Origin: an uncultured Ruminococcus sp.
GTDB lineage: Bacteria > Bacillota > Clostridia > Oscillospirales > Ruminococcaceae
Length of the DNA: 64,000 nucleotides
Direction: 5' to 3'
NCBI GenBank assembly: GCA_900539835.1
Contig: UQDR01000010.1
Span: 1 to 64,000 of the forward strand
In this document: piece by piece, positions 43,763 through 54,697 of the stretch
Position numbering within the stretch: the first letter of the stretch is position 1
How the letters are laid out: each line of letters begins with the position of its first letter
Translations under genes and position numbers: made by a program
Notes under the pieces: generated by a model
What the model saw: only the letters and a program-made list of their open reading frames with translations
Databases searched by the model: none
What the model was told of the DNA's origin: nothing

Positions 43763-46492
43763 TTAGTTATTTCTGTTTGCGCCGCAGCATTTCTTATACT
43801 TTTTGCCGCTTCCGCATGGGCACGGCTCATTAGGTCCGACCTTTTTAGATTTTCTTGTAATACTCTGACTGCTGCCTGCGTCAGGCTTCAACACCTGTTC
43901 ACGCTTAGGAGCAGGCTCAGCTTTCTGAACCTTGATAGTAAAGAGCATTCTGACTGTATCCTCACGGATAGCATCAATCATAGCGTCGAACATATCAAAG
44001 CCTTCCATACGGTATTCAACAACAGGGTTCTTCTGACCGTATGAACGAAGTCCGATACCCTTTTTAAGCTCATCCATATCGTCAATATGAGCCATCCACT
44101 TGCTGTCAACGACTTTAAGAAGAACAACACGTTCAATTTCACGAAGAAGCTCTTTTCCTAAATCAGTTTCTCTCTTCTTATAAATAGATTCTGCACGTTC
44201 ATTGAGCATTTTTGTGATATCTTCCTTGGTGATTTCATCAAGCTCCTGTGCATTATATTTAAAGTCATCCTCAACAGTAATGATACCTGCGAGATGATCC
44301 TTAAGTCCTTCAAGATTCCAGTCATCGTGGATCTCATCGTCAAACAGATACATATTGACACAATTGTCCACAAAATCATGTATCATTGTAAGAATATACT
44401 CATGTATATCTTCACCGTTAAGGACTTTTTGTCTTTGACTGTAAATAATTTCACGCTGTGTATTCATTACGTCGTCGTAATTGAGCACGTTCTTTCTTAT
44501 GTTGAAGTTTCTGCCTTCGATCTTTTTCTGTGATGACTCAATAACATTTGTCAGCATTTTTGACTGAATAGGAGTATTCTCATCAACATTGAGTGCTTCC
44601 ATCATATTAGTAATTCTGTCGCCGCCGAAGATTCTCATAAGGTCGTCTTCAAGTGAAAGATAGAATTGGCTTTCACCCGGGTCGCCCTGACGTCCTGAAC
44701 GTCCTCTGAGCTGATTGTCGATACGTCTTGCTTCATGACGTTCAGTACCGATAATGAAAAGTCCGCCGGCATTTACAACATCCTTAGCTTTTTCAGCAAC
44801 CTCTGCGGAATATTTAGCATATAAATCCTTATAGGTCTTTCTGGCTTCAAGAACGGCTTCGTCATCAGTTTCTGCAAAGCCTGTTGCTTCAACAATGACT
44901 TCTTCAGGAATCTCCATCTTTCTCATCTGAGCAGTAGCAAGATATTCAGCGTTACCGCCCAGCATAATGTCAGTACCACGTCCTGCCATATTAGTAGCAA
45001 TGGTGATAGCTCCGAATTTACCTGCCTGTGCAACGATCTGGGCTTCTTTGTCATGATATTTTGCATTGAGGACTTCGTGTTTGATGCCCTTATTTTTCAA
45101 AAGCCTTGAAAGATATTCAGATTTTTCAATTGAAACTGTACCTACGAGGACAGGCTGTCCCTTTTCGTGGCATTTTATGATCTGTTCAATTACAGCATTG
45201 AATTTTCCCTTTTCGGTTTTATAAACAACATCAGAATGATCTTCTCTGATAACAGGCTTGTTTGTTGGAATTTCAATTACATCCAGCTTGTAAATCTCTC
45301 TGAATTCATCTTCTTCAGTGAGGGCAGTACCTGTCATACCGGAAAGCTTTCCGTAAAGTCTGAAATAGTTCTGGTATGTAATAGTAGCGATCGTTTTTGA
45401 CTCACGTTCAATTTTAACGCCTTCTTTGGCTTCAATAGCCTGATGAAGTCCGTCGTTAAAACGTCTGCCTATCATGGTACGTCCTGTGAATTCGTCGACG
45501 ATAAGAACTTCGCCGTCCTTAACAACATAGTCGATATCACGGCGCATAGTACCATTTGCTTTAATTGCCTGGTTGATATGGTGGAGCAGGGTCATATTCT
45601 CTGCATCCATAAGATTTATTACATTGAAAGCTCTTTCAGCCTTTTTAACACCTGACTTTGTAAGAGTTGCAGTTCTTGCCTTTTCGTCAATAATATAATC
45701 TCCGTCAAGCTGGTCGTTGTCAGCTTTGTCATCCATTTCAACAACAGTAACAGGCTTTAAGGACTTAGCAAACTGGTCAGCGACCTTATAAAGATCGGTA
45801 GACTTATCGCCCGGTCCTGATATAATAAGAGGAGTTCTTGCTTCATCAATAAGAATAGAGTCAACCTCGTCCACAATGGCAAAGGTATGCTCTCTCTGGA
45901 CCTTATCTTTCTTATATATAACCATATTGTCACGAAGATAGTCAAACCCAAATTCGTTGTTAGTACCATATGTAATATCAGCGTTATATGCAGCACGCTT
46001 TTCTTCCTTTGTCATACCTGCAAGAACGACGCCGATACTTTGTCCTAAAAATCTGAATACCTTTCCCATTTCTTCCGACTGGAATTTAGCAAGATAATCG
46101 TTGACAGTTACAACGTGAACGCCTTTTCCGTTAAGGGAGTTTGCGTATGCGGCAAGACAAGCAACCAAGGTTTTACCTTCACCTGTTTTCATTTCGGCAA
46201 TTCTTCCCTGATGAAGAACAATAGCGCCTATGATCTGTACAGGATAAGGCTTTTTGCCCAACACACGAAATGCAGCTTCACGGCATACTGCAAGCGCATC
46301 CGGAAGAACATCATCAAGGGTAGTCATTCCGTCGCTTAGTTTGTTTTTAAGAATGTCAGTTTGTTCTCTCAGCTCTTTGTCAGACATAGGCTGATATTTA
46401 GCTTCAAGCTCTAAAACCTGATTTTTTATCGGTTCGATTCTTTTAAGTTCTTTTTTAGAATAGTTACCGAAAATTTTTTCGATTAAACCCAT
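43763..46492 (-). CDS. secA: Protein translocase ATPase SecA
   Basis: This is the 909-residue motor that pushes preproteins through SecYEG. Motifs include the Walker [41 protein letters not shown] and [13 protein letters not shown], and the carboxy-terminal zinc motif [14 protein letters not shown]. The frame opens at 46501; GGTGG 12 nt before the ATG at 46492 favours the second ATG (MGLIEKIFG). Confidence 0.97.
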   Translation of the reverse strand: MGLIEKIFGNYSKKELKRIEPIKNQVLELEAKYQPMSDKELREQTDILKNKLSDGMTTLDDVLPDALAVCREAAFRVLGKKPYPVQIIGAIVLHQGRIAEMKTGEGKTLVACLAAYANSLNGKGVHVVTVNDYLAKFQSEEMGKVFRFLGQSIGVVLAGMTKEEKRAAYNADITYGTNNEFGFDYLRDNMVIYKKDKVQREHTFAIVDEVDSILIDEARTPLIISGPGDKSTDLYKVADQFAKSLKPVTVVEMDDKADNDQLDGDYIIDEKARTATLTKSGVKKAERAFNVINLMDAENMTLLHHINQAIKANGTMRRDIDYVVKDGEVLIVDEFTGRTMIGRRFNDGLHQAIEAKEGVKIERESKTIATITYQNYFRLYGKLSGMTGTALTEEDEFREIYKLDVIEIPTNKPVIREDHSDVVYKTEKGKFNAVIEQIIKCHEKGQPVLVGTVSIEKSEYLSRLLKNKGIKHEVLNAKYHDKEAQIVAQAGKFGAITIATNMAGRGTDIMLGGNAEYLATAQMRKMEIPEEVIVEATGFAETDDEAVLEARKTYKDLYAKYSAEVAEKAKDVVNAGGLFIIGTERHEARRIDNQLRGRSGRQGDPGESQFYLSLEDDLMRIFGGDRITNMMEALNVDENTPIQSKMLTNVIESSQKKIEGRNFNIRKNVLNYDDVMNTQREIIYSQRQKVLNGEDIHEYILTMIHDFVDNCVNMYLFDDEIHDDWNLEGLKDHLAGIITVEDDFKYNAQELDEITKEDITKMLNERAESIYKKRETDLGKELLREIERVVLLKVVDSKWMAHIDDMDELKKGIGLRSYGQKNPVVEYRMEGFDMFDAMIDAIREDTVRMLFTIKVQKAEPAPKREQVLKPDAGSSQSITRKSKKVGPNEPCPCGSGKKYKKCCGANRNN

Positions 46493-46570
46493 TTCTTTCA
46501 TTCCACCTTTAATATTTTTATTCCCTGCAAAAGGAAAAAATCTGTTTTTTGTTACAAATATACATTATAT

Positions 46571-46599
46571 ATTATACACTGCCGGAGCATATCTGTCAA
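46571..46599 (-). promoter_or_regulatory. secA promoter
   Basis: TTGACA (46594-46599) and TATAAT (46571-46576) on the minus strand with an exact 17-nt spacer. Confidence 0.85.
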
Positions 46600-46652
46600 T
46601 AGCAAATGAACATAATAAAGGCAATTTAAATGATGATTATCACAAAAATAAA

Positions 46653-46677
46653 AGCCGTGTTCCAAAAGAACACGGCT
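46653..46677 (-). terminator. acpP terminator
   Basis: AGCCGTGTTC/GAACACGGCT perfect stem with a 5-nt loop and a T run on the minus strand. It ends the fatty-acid operon. Confidence 0.85.
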
Positions 46678-46694
46678 AAAAAATATTCTCTGAA

Positions 46695-46922
46695 TTAGTT
46701 TGCTGCTTCGATAAATTTAACAATATCGCCTACAGTCTTAATGTTTTCAACCTCTTCATCAGGAATCTCAACATCGAATTCTTCTTCGATAGACATTACG
46801 AGGTCAACAACGTCAAGAGAATCAGCGCCAAGATCATCAATAATTGATGCGTCCATAGTTACAGCGCTCTCGTCAGCGTCAAGCTGGTCAACAATAATAT
46901 CACGTACTTTTTCAAATACCAT
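46695..46922 (-). CDS. acpP: Acyl carrier protein
   Basis: This 75-residue acidic protein carries acyl chains on a phosphopantetheine attached to Ser35 in [17 protein letters not shown] lies 8 nt before the ATG at 46922; the frame opens three codons earlier at a GTG that is too close. It is the last gene of the leftward fatty-acid cluster, about 75 nt after accA. Confidence 0.96.
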   Translation of the reverse strand: MVFEKVRDIIVDQLDADESAVTMDASIIDDLGADSLDVVDLVMSIEEEFDVEIPDEEVENIKTVGDIVKFIEAAN

Positions 46923-46999
46923 TTCAAGCACCCTCCATTCTTATTAGGATTGACAGTTGAGCAGATGGAACAAAATCAAAGCCATTGCTCAAGCAACTA

Positions 47000-47821
47000 T
47001 TAATCAGCAGAATTATCAGCTTCTTGAAACTCGCCGATTATTCTAAACTTATTATAGCGTTCATTTAACAATTCGTCAAGACTTTTTTTCAATTTTCTTT
47101 TTAAAGCCTCAAAAATATATTCCGAAATGTTTTCAGCCGTTTGTTCAGGGTCGGTATGTGCGCCGCCTGCTGATTCAGCTATAATACCGTCACAGACCTT
47201 GAGTCTTACTAGATCCTCGGCAGTAATCTTCATAATATCGCAGGCTTCACGCTCTCTTGACGGATCCTTCCAAAGAATCGATGCAAATCCGCTGGGGGAT
47301 ATAACCGAATAAATTGCATTTTCAAGCATAGCAAGTTCATCGCATACCCCCAATGCAAGTGCTCCGCCGCTTCCGCCTTCACCGAGAACGATACTTATAA
47401 CAGGAACTTTCAATGTCATAAAGTCTATTATGTTCTTTGCAATAGCTTCACCCTGTCCTCGCTTTTCAGCTTCAACACCCGGATAAGCGCCTGATGTATC
47501 AATAAAGCATATAACAGGGCGATGAAACTTTTCAGCCTGCTTTGCAAGTCTTAGTGCTTTTCTATATCCCTCCGGGTGAGGCATACCGAAATTACACTTT
47601 TTATTTTCATCAAGATTTCTGCCCTTGACCTGTGCAATTACCGTTACCGGCATACCTCTAAAATAACAAACTCCGCCCATGATAGCACCGTCGTCACCGT
47701 AATAACGGTCGCCGTGCATTTCAAAAAAGTCGTCAAAGATAAGGGGAATATAGTCGTTTACTGTTGGACGATTCTTGTGGCGGATGATATCAAGTCTTTC
47801 ACATGCTGTTAAATTACTCAT
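47000..47821 (-). CDS. accA: Acetyl-CoA carboxylase carboxyltransferase alpha subunit
   Basis: This 273-residue subunit pairs with AccD to carboxylate acetyl-CoA. Motifs [27 protein letters not shown] and [12 protein letters not shown] are characteristic. It overlaps accD by 8 nt, matching equal production of the two subunits. Confidence 0.95.
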   Translation of the reverse strand: MSNLTACERLDIIRHKNRPTVNDYIPLIFDDFFEMHGDRYYGDDGAIMGGVCYFRGMPVTVIAQVKGRNLDENKKCNFGMPHPEGYRKALRLAKQAEKFHRPVICFIDTSGAYPGVEAEKRGQGEAIAKNIIDFMTLKVPVISIVLGEGGSGGALALGVCDELAMLENAIYSVISPSGFASILWKDPSREREACDIMKITAEDLVRLKVCDGIIAESAGGAHTDPEQTAENISEYIFEALKRKLKKSLDELLNERYNKFRIIGEFQEADNSAD

Positions 47822-48689
47822 TTAATCCGCCTCCTTGCTTGTGAAGCTTAAGAAGATGCGCCAAGGTTCTTCGCATTTTCTTTCTTTCAACTATCATATC
47901 TACAAATCCCGCTTCGACCATAAATTCAGCTGACTGAAAATCATCGGGAAGTCTTTGTTTGATTGTGCCTTCAATAACACGTCTGCCTGCGAAACCAATC
48001 AAAACCTTGGGTTCTGCAATAATAATATCGCCCAAGGATGCAAATGAAGCAGTAACTCCGCCTGTTGTCGGATCGGTCATAACTGTAATATAAAGCAAGC
48101 CGGCATCATTGTGTCTTGCAACAGCTCCGCTTGTTTTTGCCATCTGCATAAGAGATACAATACCCTCCTGCATTCTTGCACCGCCCGAAGCAGTAAAAGC
48201 AATTACAGGAAGCTTATTTTCTGTTGCATATTCAATGGCACGAGTGATTTTCTCGCCGACAACACTTCCCATAGATGCCATCATAAAGTTTGAATCCATA
48301 ACGATTATAACGATTTGCTCGCCCCTAATAGTAGCTTTTCCCGTAATAACAGCATCCTTTAATCCTGTTTTCTCACGAAGTGCTTTTTGTTTTTCTTCAT
48401 AATCAGGGAAGTTAATTGGATTCTTTGAGATCATATCGGCGTCAAATTCTTCAAGACTGCCTTTATCAATAGTAATGTCAAGACGTTCACGGGCTGTCAG
48501 TCTTGAATGATAGTTGCAGTTAGGACAAACCTTACCGTTTTTCTGAAAGTCCTCAGAAAAGGTAACGTTTGAACATCTGGGGCATTTGAAAAGCAAACCC
48601 TTTGGGATATCCGTTTTTTTCTTTTTTTCCTCATTAGTCTGCTCACCGTTGAATCTTGTTTTTACAACCGAAAACAAATCTTCAAGCAT
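47814..48689 (-). CDS. accD: Acetyl-CoA carboxylase carboxyltransferase beta subunit
   Basis: This 291-residue subunit has the amino-terminal zinc ribbon CPRCSN...CPNC (about 35-57), the oxyanion-hole [10 protein letters not shown] and the family's GRRVIEGTI segment. It lies between accC and accA in the operon and overlaps accA. Confidence 0.95.
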   Translation of the reverse strand: MLEDLFSVVKTRFNGEQTNEEKKKKTDIPKGLLFKCPRCSNVTFSEDFQKNGKVCPNCNYHSRLTARERLDITIDKGSLEEFDADMISKNPINFPDYEEKQKALREKTGLKDAVITGKATIRGEQIVIIVMDSNFMMASMGSVVGEKITRAIEYATENKLPVIAFTASGGARMQEGIVSLMQMAKTSGAVARHNDAGLLYITVMTDPTTGGVTASFASLGDIIIAEPKVLIGFAGRRVIEGTIKQRLPDDFQSAEFMVEAGFVDMIVERKKMRRTLAHLLKLHKQGGGLNE

Positions 48690-48703
48690 CAGGTTCGCCC
48701 TCC

Positions 48704-50053
48704 CTAAATAATTTCTGTACGGTTAAGATAACCGTTATCATAATTTCCGTCCAAAAATTCTTCGGTACGGATTAGTTTAAGATGAAAATCAATGTTTGTT
48801 GCAACGCCGTCCACAATAAATTCAGCCAAAGCCCATTTCATTTTTGCAATAGCTTCTTCTCTGGTTGCCGCAAAAGTAATCAGCTTTCCGATCATAGAAT
48901 CATAATAAGGGGAAATCTCATAGCCCTGATATACAGCGCTGTCAACTCGGATACCCATTCCTCCGGGGATGTGCAGAGATTTTATAACTCCGGGTGACGG
49001 TCTGAAACCAAGGGCAGGATTTTCGGCGTTGATTCTGCATTCAATAGCGTGCCCTTTTATCTGAACATCCTCCTGAGTAATGCTGAGCTTTTCCCCGCCG
49101 GCAATAAGAAGCTGTTGTTTAACCAAGTCAATTCCGGTAACCGCTTCAGTGATCGGGTGCTCAACCTGTATTCTTGTATTCATCTCCATGAAATAGAAAT
49201 TGCCCTTGTCATCCACAAGAAACTCAACAGTTCCTGCGTTTCTGTATCCGCAGACTTTTGCGGCTGAACAAGCTGCCTCACCCATTTTTGTTCTCAGATC
49301 TTCATTCATAAATGCGGCAGGAGAGGGAGCTTCTTCAAGCACCTTCTGATTTCTTCTCTGCATAGAGCAGTCACGCTCACCTAAAGAAATTACGTTTCCG
49401 TAATTATCAGCAAGAATCTGAATTTCAATGTGCTTAGGATTTTCTATAAATTTTTCAATGTATATCTCATCATTGCCGAAACAAGCCAAAGCCTCTTGCT
49501 TTGCAGCAGTAATCTGCGCATTAAGCTCATCTTCAGAACGAACGATTCTTATTCCACGTCCGCCGCCGCCTGCTGATGCTTTTACCATAACAGGATAACC
49601 TAAATCACTGGCAAGGGTATGTGCGGCATCAATGTTGAAAACAGCACCGTCAGAACCCATAATAACGGGAACTCCGGCTTCTTTCATGGTTTCCTTTGCC
49701 TGAGCCTTATCTCCAAGCATTTCTATGGATTCAGCACGAGGGCCGATAAAAGTGATTCCGCATTTTTCACAGGTTCTTGCGAATGACGGATTTTCAGATA
49801 AAAAGCCAAATCCCGGGTGAACAGCGTCAGCGCCCGTCACTTCACAAGCAGAAATAATTGCTCTGACATTGAGATAGCTGTCCTTGCTTGCCGCAGGACC
49901 AATGCACACCGCTTCATCTGCAATCTTTGCATGAAGGGCATTCTTATCTGCTGTAGAATAAACTGCGACCGTATGTATGCCCAGCTCACGGCAGGCACGA
50001 ATTATACGAACAGCTATTTCGCCTCTGTTTGCAATAAGTACTTTTTTAAACAT
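48704..50053 (-). CDS. accC: Biotin carboxylase
   Basis: This 449-residue ATP-grasp enzyme carboxylates biotin on AccB. Landmarks are ANRGEIAVRIIRA at the start, ASAGGGGRGIR (glycine loop), EKFIENPKHIEIQ and EMNTRIQVEHP. Length is normal and it is the third-last acc/fab gene before acpP. Confidence 0.96.
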   Translation of the reverse strand: MFKKVLIANRGEIAVRIIRACRELGIHTVAVYSTADKNALHAKIADEAVCIGPAASKDSYLNVRAIISACEVTGADAVHPGFGFLSENPSFARTCEKCGITFIGPRAESIEMLGDKAQAKETMKEAGVPVIMGSDGAVFNIDAAHTLASDLGYPVMVKASAGGGGRGIRIVRSEDELNAQITAAKQEALACFGNDEIYIEKFIENPKHIEIQILADNYGNVISLGERDCSMQRRNQKVLEEAPSPAAFMNEDLRTKMGEAACSAAKVCGYRNAGTVEFLVDDKGNFYFMEMNTRIQVEHPITEAVTGIDLVKQQLLIAGGEKLSITQEDVQIKGHAIECRINAENPALGFRPSPGVIKSLHIPGGMGIRVDSAVYQGYEISPYYDSMIGKLITFAATREEAIAKMKWALAEFIVDGVATNIDFHLKLIRTEEFLDGNYDNGYLNRTEII

Positions 50054-50075
50054 AAAATCTCAATCCCTAAAATAA

Positions 50076-50507
50076 TTACTTGATAGCAAAAGTGATTTCA
50101 GCTGAAACCGCTTTCTTTCCGTTTACTGTAGCAACACCCTGTCCAACACCGATAGGACCTTTTACTTTAATAATTTCTACTTCTAATCTTAGTTCATCTC
50201 CCGGAAGAACCTGCTGACGGAATTTACAGTTGTTAATACCGCCGAAAAAGCCGATTTTGCCTTTGTTTTCAGGGAGTGCAAGCAATGCAACAGCACCTGC
50301 CTGCGCAAGCATTTCAACCATAAGAACTCCCGGTGTAACAGGATATTCAGGGAAATGCCCCTTGAACCAGAAATCATCTTCTTTTATATATTTTGTGGCA
50401 ACAACACGTTTGCCAACCTCAAGCTCATTTACTTCATCAATAAGCAGAAAAGGATCTCTATGAGGAATAATCTCTTTTATCTGCTCTTTATTTAATACTA
50501 AAGCCAT
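50076..50507 (-). CDS. fabZ: 3-hydroxyacyl-ACP dehydratase FabZ
   Basis: This 143-residue hot-dog-fold enzyme removes water from hydroxyacyl-ACP. The catalytic histidine is in the GHFPEYPVTPGVLMVE motif (about 50-65), with the glutamate at its end. It lies between accB and accC. Confidence 0.95.
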   Translation of the reverse strand: MALVLNKEQIKEIIPHRDPFLLIDEVNELEVGKRVVATKYIKEDDFWFKGHFPEYPVTPGVLMVEMLAQAGAVALLALPENKGKIGFFGGINNCKFRQQVLPGDELRLEVEIIKVKGPIGVGQGVATVNGKKAVSAEITFAIK

Positions 50508-50522
50508 TATTTTTCCTCCGAT

Positions 50523-50990
50523 TTATCCTATAATCATAACCGTCTGGTCAAATTCAACTGCATCACCGCTGTTTACAGCGACTTTCTTTACAACGCCGTC
50601 AAATTCAGACTGAACTTCGTTCATTACTTTCATTGATTCAATAATGAAAAGCACATCACCTTTTTTTACTGTATCCCCCACAGATACAAAAGGCTTTTCA
50701 GTAGGTGACGGAGCGGAATAGAAGGTTCCCACAATCGGAGCCTTAACCTGATTTCCTGAAACATCTTCCTTTTCAGCGGCAGGCACAGCTGATTCTGTAA
50801 CCTGTCCCGAAACAGCAGGAGCAGCCATAGCTACAGCCGGCATTCCCATAGGCGGTGGCGGAGGACACTTTTTGCCCTTAACCGTAAGCTCAACCTCACC
50901 GATTTTTACTGAAATTTCAGAAAGTTCATTATCCTTAACGATTTTTGCGATATTTTCAATAGTTTCTAAATTAGGATTAAATACGTCCAT
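50523..50990 (-). CDS. accB: Biotin carboxyl carrier protein
   Basis: This 155-residue carrier has an amino-terminal region, a Pro/Ala-rich linker (about 42-80) and a biotinyl domain. The biotinylated lysine is Lys121 in ESMKVMNE (most homologues read EAMK). AAAGGAGG precedes the ATG; 15 nt separate it from fabF. Confidence 0.95.
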   Translation of the reverse strand: MDVFNPNLETIENIAKIVKDNELSEISVKIGEVELTVKGKKCPPPPPMGMPAVAMAAPAVSGQVTESAVPAAEKEDVSGNQVKAPIVGTFYSAPSPTEKPFVSVGDTVKKGDVLFIIESMKVMNEVQSEFDGVVKKVAVNSGDAVEFDQTVMIIG

Positions 50991-51004
50991 TAACTGCGCC
51001 TCCT

Positions 51005-52240
51005 TTAATCTGTATATTTTTTAAGACAAATTGTAGCGTTGTGACCGCCGAAGCCCAAGGAATTTGACAGTGCGGCAGTAACTTCCATTTCTCTGTTTCC
51101 GTCGACTGCATAGTCAAGATCACATTCAGGATCGGGAGTTTCATAATTTATCGTCTTATGAACAAGATCATTTTTTATAGAAAGTGCAGTTACAATAGCC
51201 TCAACACCACCGGCAGCTCCAAGAAGATGTCCGATCATAGATTTTGTAGAGTTAATAACTGTCTTTCTTGCAGCTTCTTCGCCGAGAGCAATTTTAATTG
51301 CGTTTGTTTCATATTTGTCATTAAGCCCTGTTGATGTACCGTGAGCATTAATATACTTAATATCCTCAGGAGCAAGTCCGGCTTCAGTATATGCCATTTT
51401 CATTGCATGAGCAGCAGCTTCTCCTGTAGGAGATGGACTTGTCATATGATAAGCGTCGCATGTTGCACCATAGCCAACCACTTCAGCGTAAATTTTTGCG
51501 CCTCTTGCCTTAGCGTGTTCAAGCTCTTCAAGAACAAGAACTCCTGCACCTTCGCCCAGAACAAATCCCTGTCTGTTCAAATCAAAAGGAGTTGAAGCTT
51601 TGTCAAGGTCATCAGCCTTTGAGAGAGCCTTCATGTTGTTGAATCCGCCGAGAGCAAACCTTGTAATGCATGACTCTGCACCGCCGCAAAGGCAAACATC
51701 AAGATATCCGTCTTTTATTTTACGGAAGGCTTCGCCGATCGCATGAGTTGCAGAAGAACAAGCTGTGGTTGTACAATAGTTATCACCCTTAAAGCCTGTT
51801 TTCATTGAAACTGTTCCGGCAGCCATATTAGCTATCATCATTGGAATATAGAAAACAGAGATCTTGTCAGGCTTCTGTAAGAACTTGCTGTGTTCTTCTT
51901 CTGTAAGCTTAAGTCCGCCGATTCCTACGCCGATAATAACTCCGCATCTGTAAGGATCTGTGTCCTTAAAGTCAGTACCGCAGTCTTTCAGTGCTTCGTA
52001 TGACGAACATAATGCAAACTGGGTAAACCTATCCATTCTTCTTGCTTCTTTTTTCTCTATATATTCTGAGCTGTCAAAGTCTTTTACTGCTCCAACAACC
52101 TTAACAGGGAAATCTGTTGTATCAAATTGATCTATAAAGCTAAGACCGTTTTTGTTTGCTACAATGCTGTCCCAGAATTCAGAAACGTTATTTCCTAATG
52201 GATTGACCGTACCCATTCCGGTGATTACAACTCTTTTCAT
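51005..52240 (-). CDS. fabF: 3-oxoacyl-ACP synthase II
   Basis: This 411-residue condensing enzyme extends acyl-ACP with malonyl-ACP. The catalytic Cys161 is in TTTACSSATH, and the two histidines are in NAHGTSTGLND and IGHLLGAAGG. The frame opens at 52279, but family length and AAGGAG upstream support the ATG at 52240 (MKRVVITGMG). It follows fabG by about 75 nt. Confidence 0.95.
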   Translation of the reverse strand: MKRVVITGMGTVNPLGNNVSEFWDSIVANKNGLSFIDQFDTTDFPVKVVGAVKDFDSSEYIEKKEARRMDRFTQFALCSSYEALKDCGTDFKDTDPYRCGVIIGVGIGGLKLTEEEHSKFLQKPDKISVFYIPMMIANMAAGTVSMKTGFKGDNYCTTTACSSATHAIGEAFRKIKDGYLDVCLCGGAESCITRFALGGFNNMKALSKADDLDKASTPFDLNRQGFVLGEGAGVLVLEELEHAKARGAKIYAEVVGYGATCDAYHMTSPSPTGEAAAHAMKMAYTEAGLAPEDIKYINAHGTSTGLNDKYETNAIKIALGEEAARKTVINSTKSMIGHLLGAAGGVEAIVTALSIKNDLVHKTINYETPDPECDLDYAVDGNREMEVTAALSNSLGFGGHNATICLKKYTD

Positions 52241-52314
52241 TTCTCTATTCCACTCCTTATATAAATTGACAATTGACAATGTACAATTAAATTCCCTTAC
52301 AGGGGGCTATATTG

Positions 52315-53049
52315 TCACATTGAAAGTCCGCCGCTGATTTCAATTATCTGTCCTGTTACATAGCTTGCGTCAGGTGATGCAAGGAACGATACGACGCCTG
52401 CAATTTCCTCAACCTCGCCATAACGCTTCATAGCGATTTGATTAATCATAGCCTCACGCTGTGCATCTGTAAGCTTGTCTGTCATTGGGGTTTTGATAAA
52501 TCCCGGTGCAACGGCATTGCAGGTGATTCCTCTTGAACCAAGCTCTTTGGCAACAGTCTTTGTCATACCTATGATAGCAGCCTTTGTTGCAGAATAATTC
52601 ATTTGTCCCGGATTTCCGTAGACACCTGCCACAGATGAAAGATTTATGATTCTTCCGCTGCGCTGACGCATCATAACAGAGCCGACAAATTTGCTCATAT
52701 TGAAAACGCTCTTTTGGTTTACTGCAACCACCATGTCATACTGCTCTTCTGACATTCTTGCCATAAGACCATCTCTTGTTATGCCTGCGTTATTTACAAG
52801 CACATCAATAGTACCAAAGCGAGCCTTAACAGCCTTAACGGTTTCTTCAACCTGTGCATAGCTTGAAACGTCGCAAATGTATTTTTCACATTCCACGCCC
52901 TCAGCTTTGATTTTATCCATAATATCATTGTTTTCAAACATTGCTTCGCTTATATCGTTTAGAGCAATGTTGTAACCGTCCTTTGCAAGACGAAGTGCGA
53001 TAGCTGCACCAATTCCTCTTGCAGAGCCTGTTATTAATGCTGTTGCCAT
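52315..53049 (-). CDS. fabG: 3-oxoacyl-ACP reductase
   Basis: This 244-residue short-chain dehydrogenase has the NADP site TGSARGIGAAIA and the catalytic triad Ser in NLSSVAGVYG and YSATK. It reduces the beta-keto group in elongation. CGGAGG precedes the ATG. Confidence 0.94.
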   Translation of the reverse strand: MATALITGSARGIGAAIALRLAKDGYNIALNDISEAMFENNDIMDKIKAEGVECEKYICDVSSYAQVEETVKAVKARFGTIDVLVNNAGITRDGLMARMSEEQYDMVVAVNQKSVFNMSKFVGSVMMRQRSGRIINLSSVAGVYGNPGQMNYSATKAAIIGMTKTVAKELGSRGITCNAVAPGFIKTPMTDKLTDAQREAMINQIAMKRYGEVEEIAGVVSFLASPDASYVTGQIIEISGGLSM

Positions 53050-53064
53050 TTTTATGTCCTCCGT

Positions 53065-53748
53065 TTAGTATAAATTGTATTCGTGTAATTTGCTTTCAAT
53101 TTCTATAGAAGCATAATCAATAAAATCAAGTATGCTTTCATAACTTATATATTTAGGCGCTGTGTATTCTTTTCTGTTATCAAACCAACTCCATGTAAGC
53201 CATCCCTTGCTGCTTGTCAGTTCATCTTCGGTAAGATAATCTTTCACCTCATAATCCTTAGCGCCCCATAATGTATCCTTTGGATTATTCTTGAATGCAT
53301 ATTCCTGCGACAGTCTGTTATCTATGTTGTCTAAGTCGGAAGATATATACAGAAAAAACTCTCTGTCCGATTGACTGATATTCAGCTTTTCCATTTGTTC
53401 AGTGAAATTCAGCCTGATTGTTTTCATAAACAGCTCATCTGTAAGCAGGTGTGTCAGATAACCACAATAAAGATCAAATTCCTTATCACCTTTGATACAA
53501 TAGAGTTCAACAAATTCATCAATCCGCTTGTGGAATAGTTTTTGGCTTTCATGTGTGAGAAAATCAGCGTCACGAATATCATCTCTCAGATGAGTGTGCT
53601 TTTTCATAGCACGAACAAAATTTTCTCTGGAATGTATTGAATCAGGAGCAATGTTGCCCGAAAAGAATAAAGGAACATTTTGTATTCTGTCACCCAGCGC
53701 ATCTGCAATTTTGTCAGCTATGGCAAGGTGCGTTATTATTCCAGCCAT
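53065..53748 (-). CDS. Zinc-dependent phospholipase C-like protein in the fatty-acid operon (1)
   Basis: This 227-residue helical protein has a putative metal pattern: His7 in MAGIITHLAIAD, Asp36 in NIAPDS, His51/His53, and His100-Asp104 in GYLTHLLTDE. That pattern resembles the Zn_dep_PLPC fold (phospholipase C/S1-P1 nuclease type). It has no signal peptide, so it acts in the cytoplasm. It lies between fabK and fabG with 15-nt or shorter spacing, indicating cotranscription. A distant paralogue (54698-55375) sits on the other side of fabK. Function is unknown; lipid, acyl-ACP or phosphate-ester hydrolysis are possibilities only. Confidence 0.6.
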   Translation of the reverse strand: MAGIITHLAIADKIADALGDRIQNVPLFFSGNIAPDSIHSRENFVRAMKKHTHLRDDIRDADFLTHESQKLFHKRIDEFVELYCIKGDKEFDLYCGYLTHLLTDELFMKTIRLNFTEQMEKLNISQSDREFFLYISSDLDNIDNRLSQEYAFKNNPKDTLWGAKDYEVKDYLTEDELTSSKGWLTWSWFDNRKEYTAPKYISYESILDFIDYASIEIESKLHEYNLY

Positions 53749-53753
53749 TTGAC

Positions 53754-54692
53754 TTACCTTTTGAGTAATTCCTCAGCCTGTGTGAACATTTCCTCAATCA
53801 TATCCTTTGCAGGCTCAACCTTGTTTACCATTCCTGCAATAGCTCCGCAAAGGAATGAGCCCTCGTCAAGATTTCCGTCCTGAACGGCTTTTCTAAGTGA
53901 GCCAAGTGTGATTTCTTCAAACTCATCAGGAGTAATCGAGCCATTAGCCTCACCGCTTGCAAGCTTCTTTGAAAACTTCGTCTTTACATTTCTGCAAGGG
54001 TGTCCGGTATATCGACCTGTAACAATACTGTCAGTATCCTTTGCTTTTACAACTAAGTCCTTATATGTTTGGTGAATCTGACATTCTTCAGCCGCAAGGA
54101 AGCGTGTTCCAAGCTGAACGCCTTCTGCACCAAGCATAAATGAAGCGGCAATACCTCTTCCGTCAGCAATTCCTCCTGCCGCAATAACAGGAATTTCAAC
54201 TGCGTCAACAACCTGAGGAACAAGACACATTGTTGTGTTTTCGCCGATATGACCACCCGATTCAGTGCCCTCAGCGACTACTGCATCTGCCCCTGCCCTC
54301 TCCATTCTTTTGGCAAGAGCAACAGATGGGATAACAGGGATAACCTTTATTCCTGCCTCTTTCCACGCAGCCATATATTTTCCTGGATTTCCTGCGCCTG
54401 TTGTAACAACAGGAACTCCCTCTTCAATAACAAGCTTTGCAAGATCCTCTGCATTAGGACTCATAAGCATGATATTTACACCGAAAGGCTTGCCGTTTAC
54501 GGCAGCTTTAGTCTTTCTTATCTGGTCACGCAAATAATCGATAGGAGCAGAGCCTCCTGCAATTAATCCTAAGCCTCCTGCATTGGTTACGGCAGAAGCA
54601 AGGGTGCTTTCAGCTATCCAAGCCATACCACCTTGAATTATCGGGTATTTGATTCCTAAAAGCTCAGTAATTCTTGTCTTAGTTGTAGTCAT
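53754..54692 (-). CDS. fabK: Enoyl-ACP reductase II (FabK, flavin type)
   Basis: This 313-residue FMN-dependent barrel enzyme has the opening KYPIIQGGMAWIAES, VVAEGTESGGHIG and PVIAAGGIADGRG. It reduces the enoyl double bond in place of FabI and is typically triclosan-tolerant. The frame opens at 54737; AAGGAG lies 9 nt before the ATG at 54692. The gene ends 5 nt before the next start region. Confidence 0.93.
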   Translation of the reverse strand: MTTTKTRITELLGIKYPIIQGGMAWIAESTLASAVTNAGGLGLIAGGSAPIDYLRDQIRKTKAAVNGKPFGVNIMLMSPNAEDLAKLVIEEGVPVVTTGAGNPGKYMAAWKEAGIKVIPVIPSVALAKRMERAGADAVVAEGTESGGHIGENTTMCLVPQVVDAVEIPVIAAGGIADGRGIAASFMLGAEGVQLGTRFLAAEECQIHQTYKDLVVKAKDTDSIVTGRYTGHPCRNVKTKFSKKLASGEANGSITPDEFEEITLGSLRKAVQDGNLDEGSFLCGAIAGMVNKVEPAKDMIEEMFTQAEELLKR

Positions 54693-54697
54693 GAAAT

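Noticed and set aside
52241..52314. Separate promoter for fabF in the fabG-fabF gap
   Set aside because: ATTGACAATTGACAAT repeats resemble -35 boxes, but they read on the plus strand and no paired -10 serves fabF, so cotranscription with fabG is assumed.
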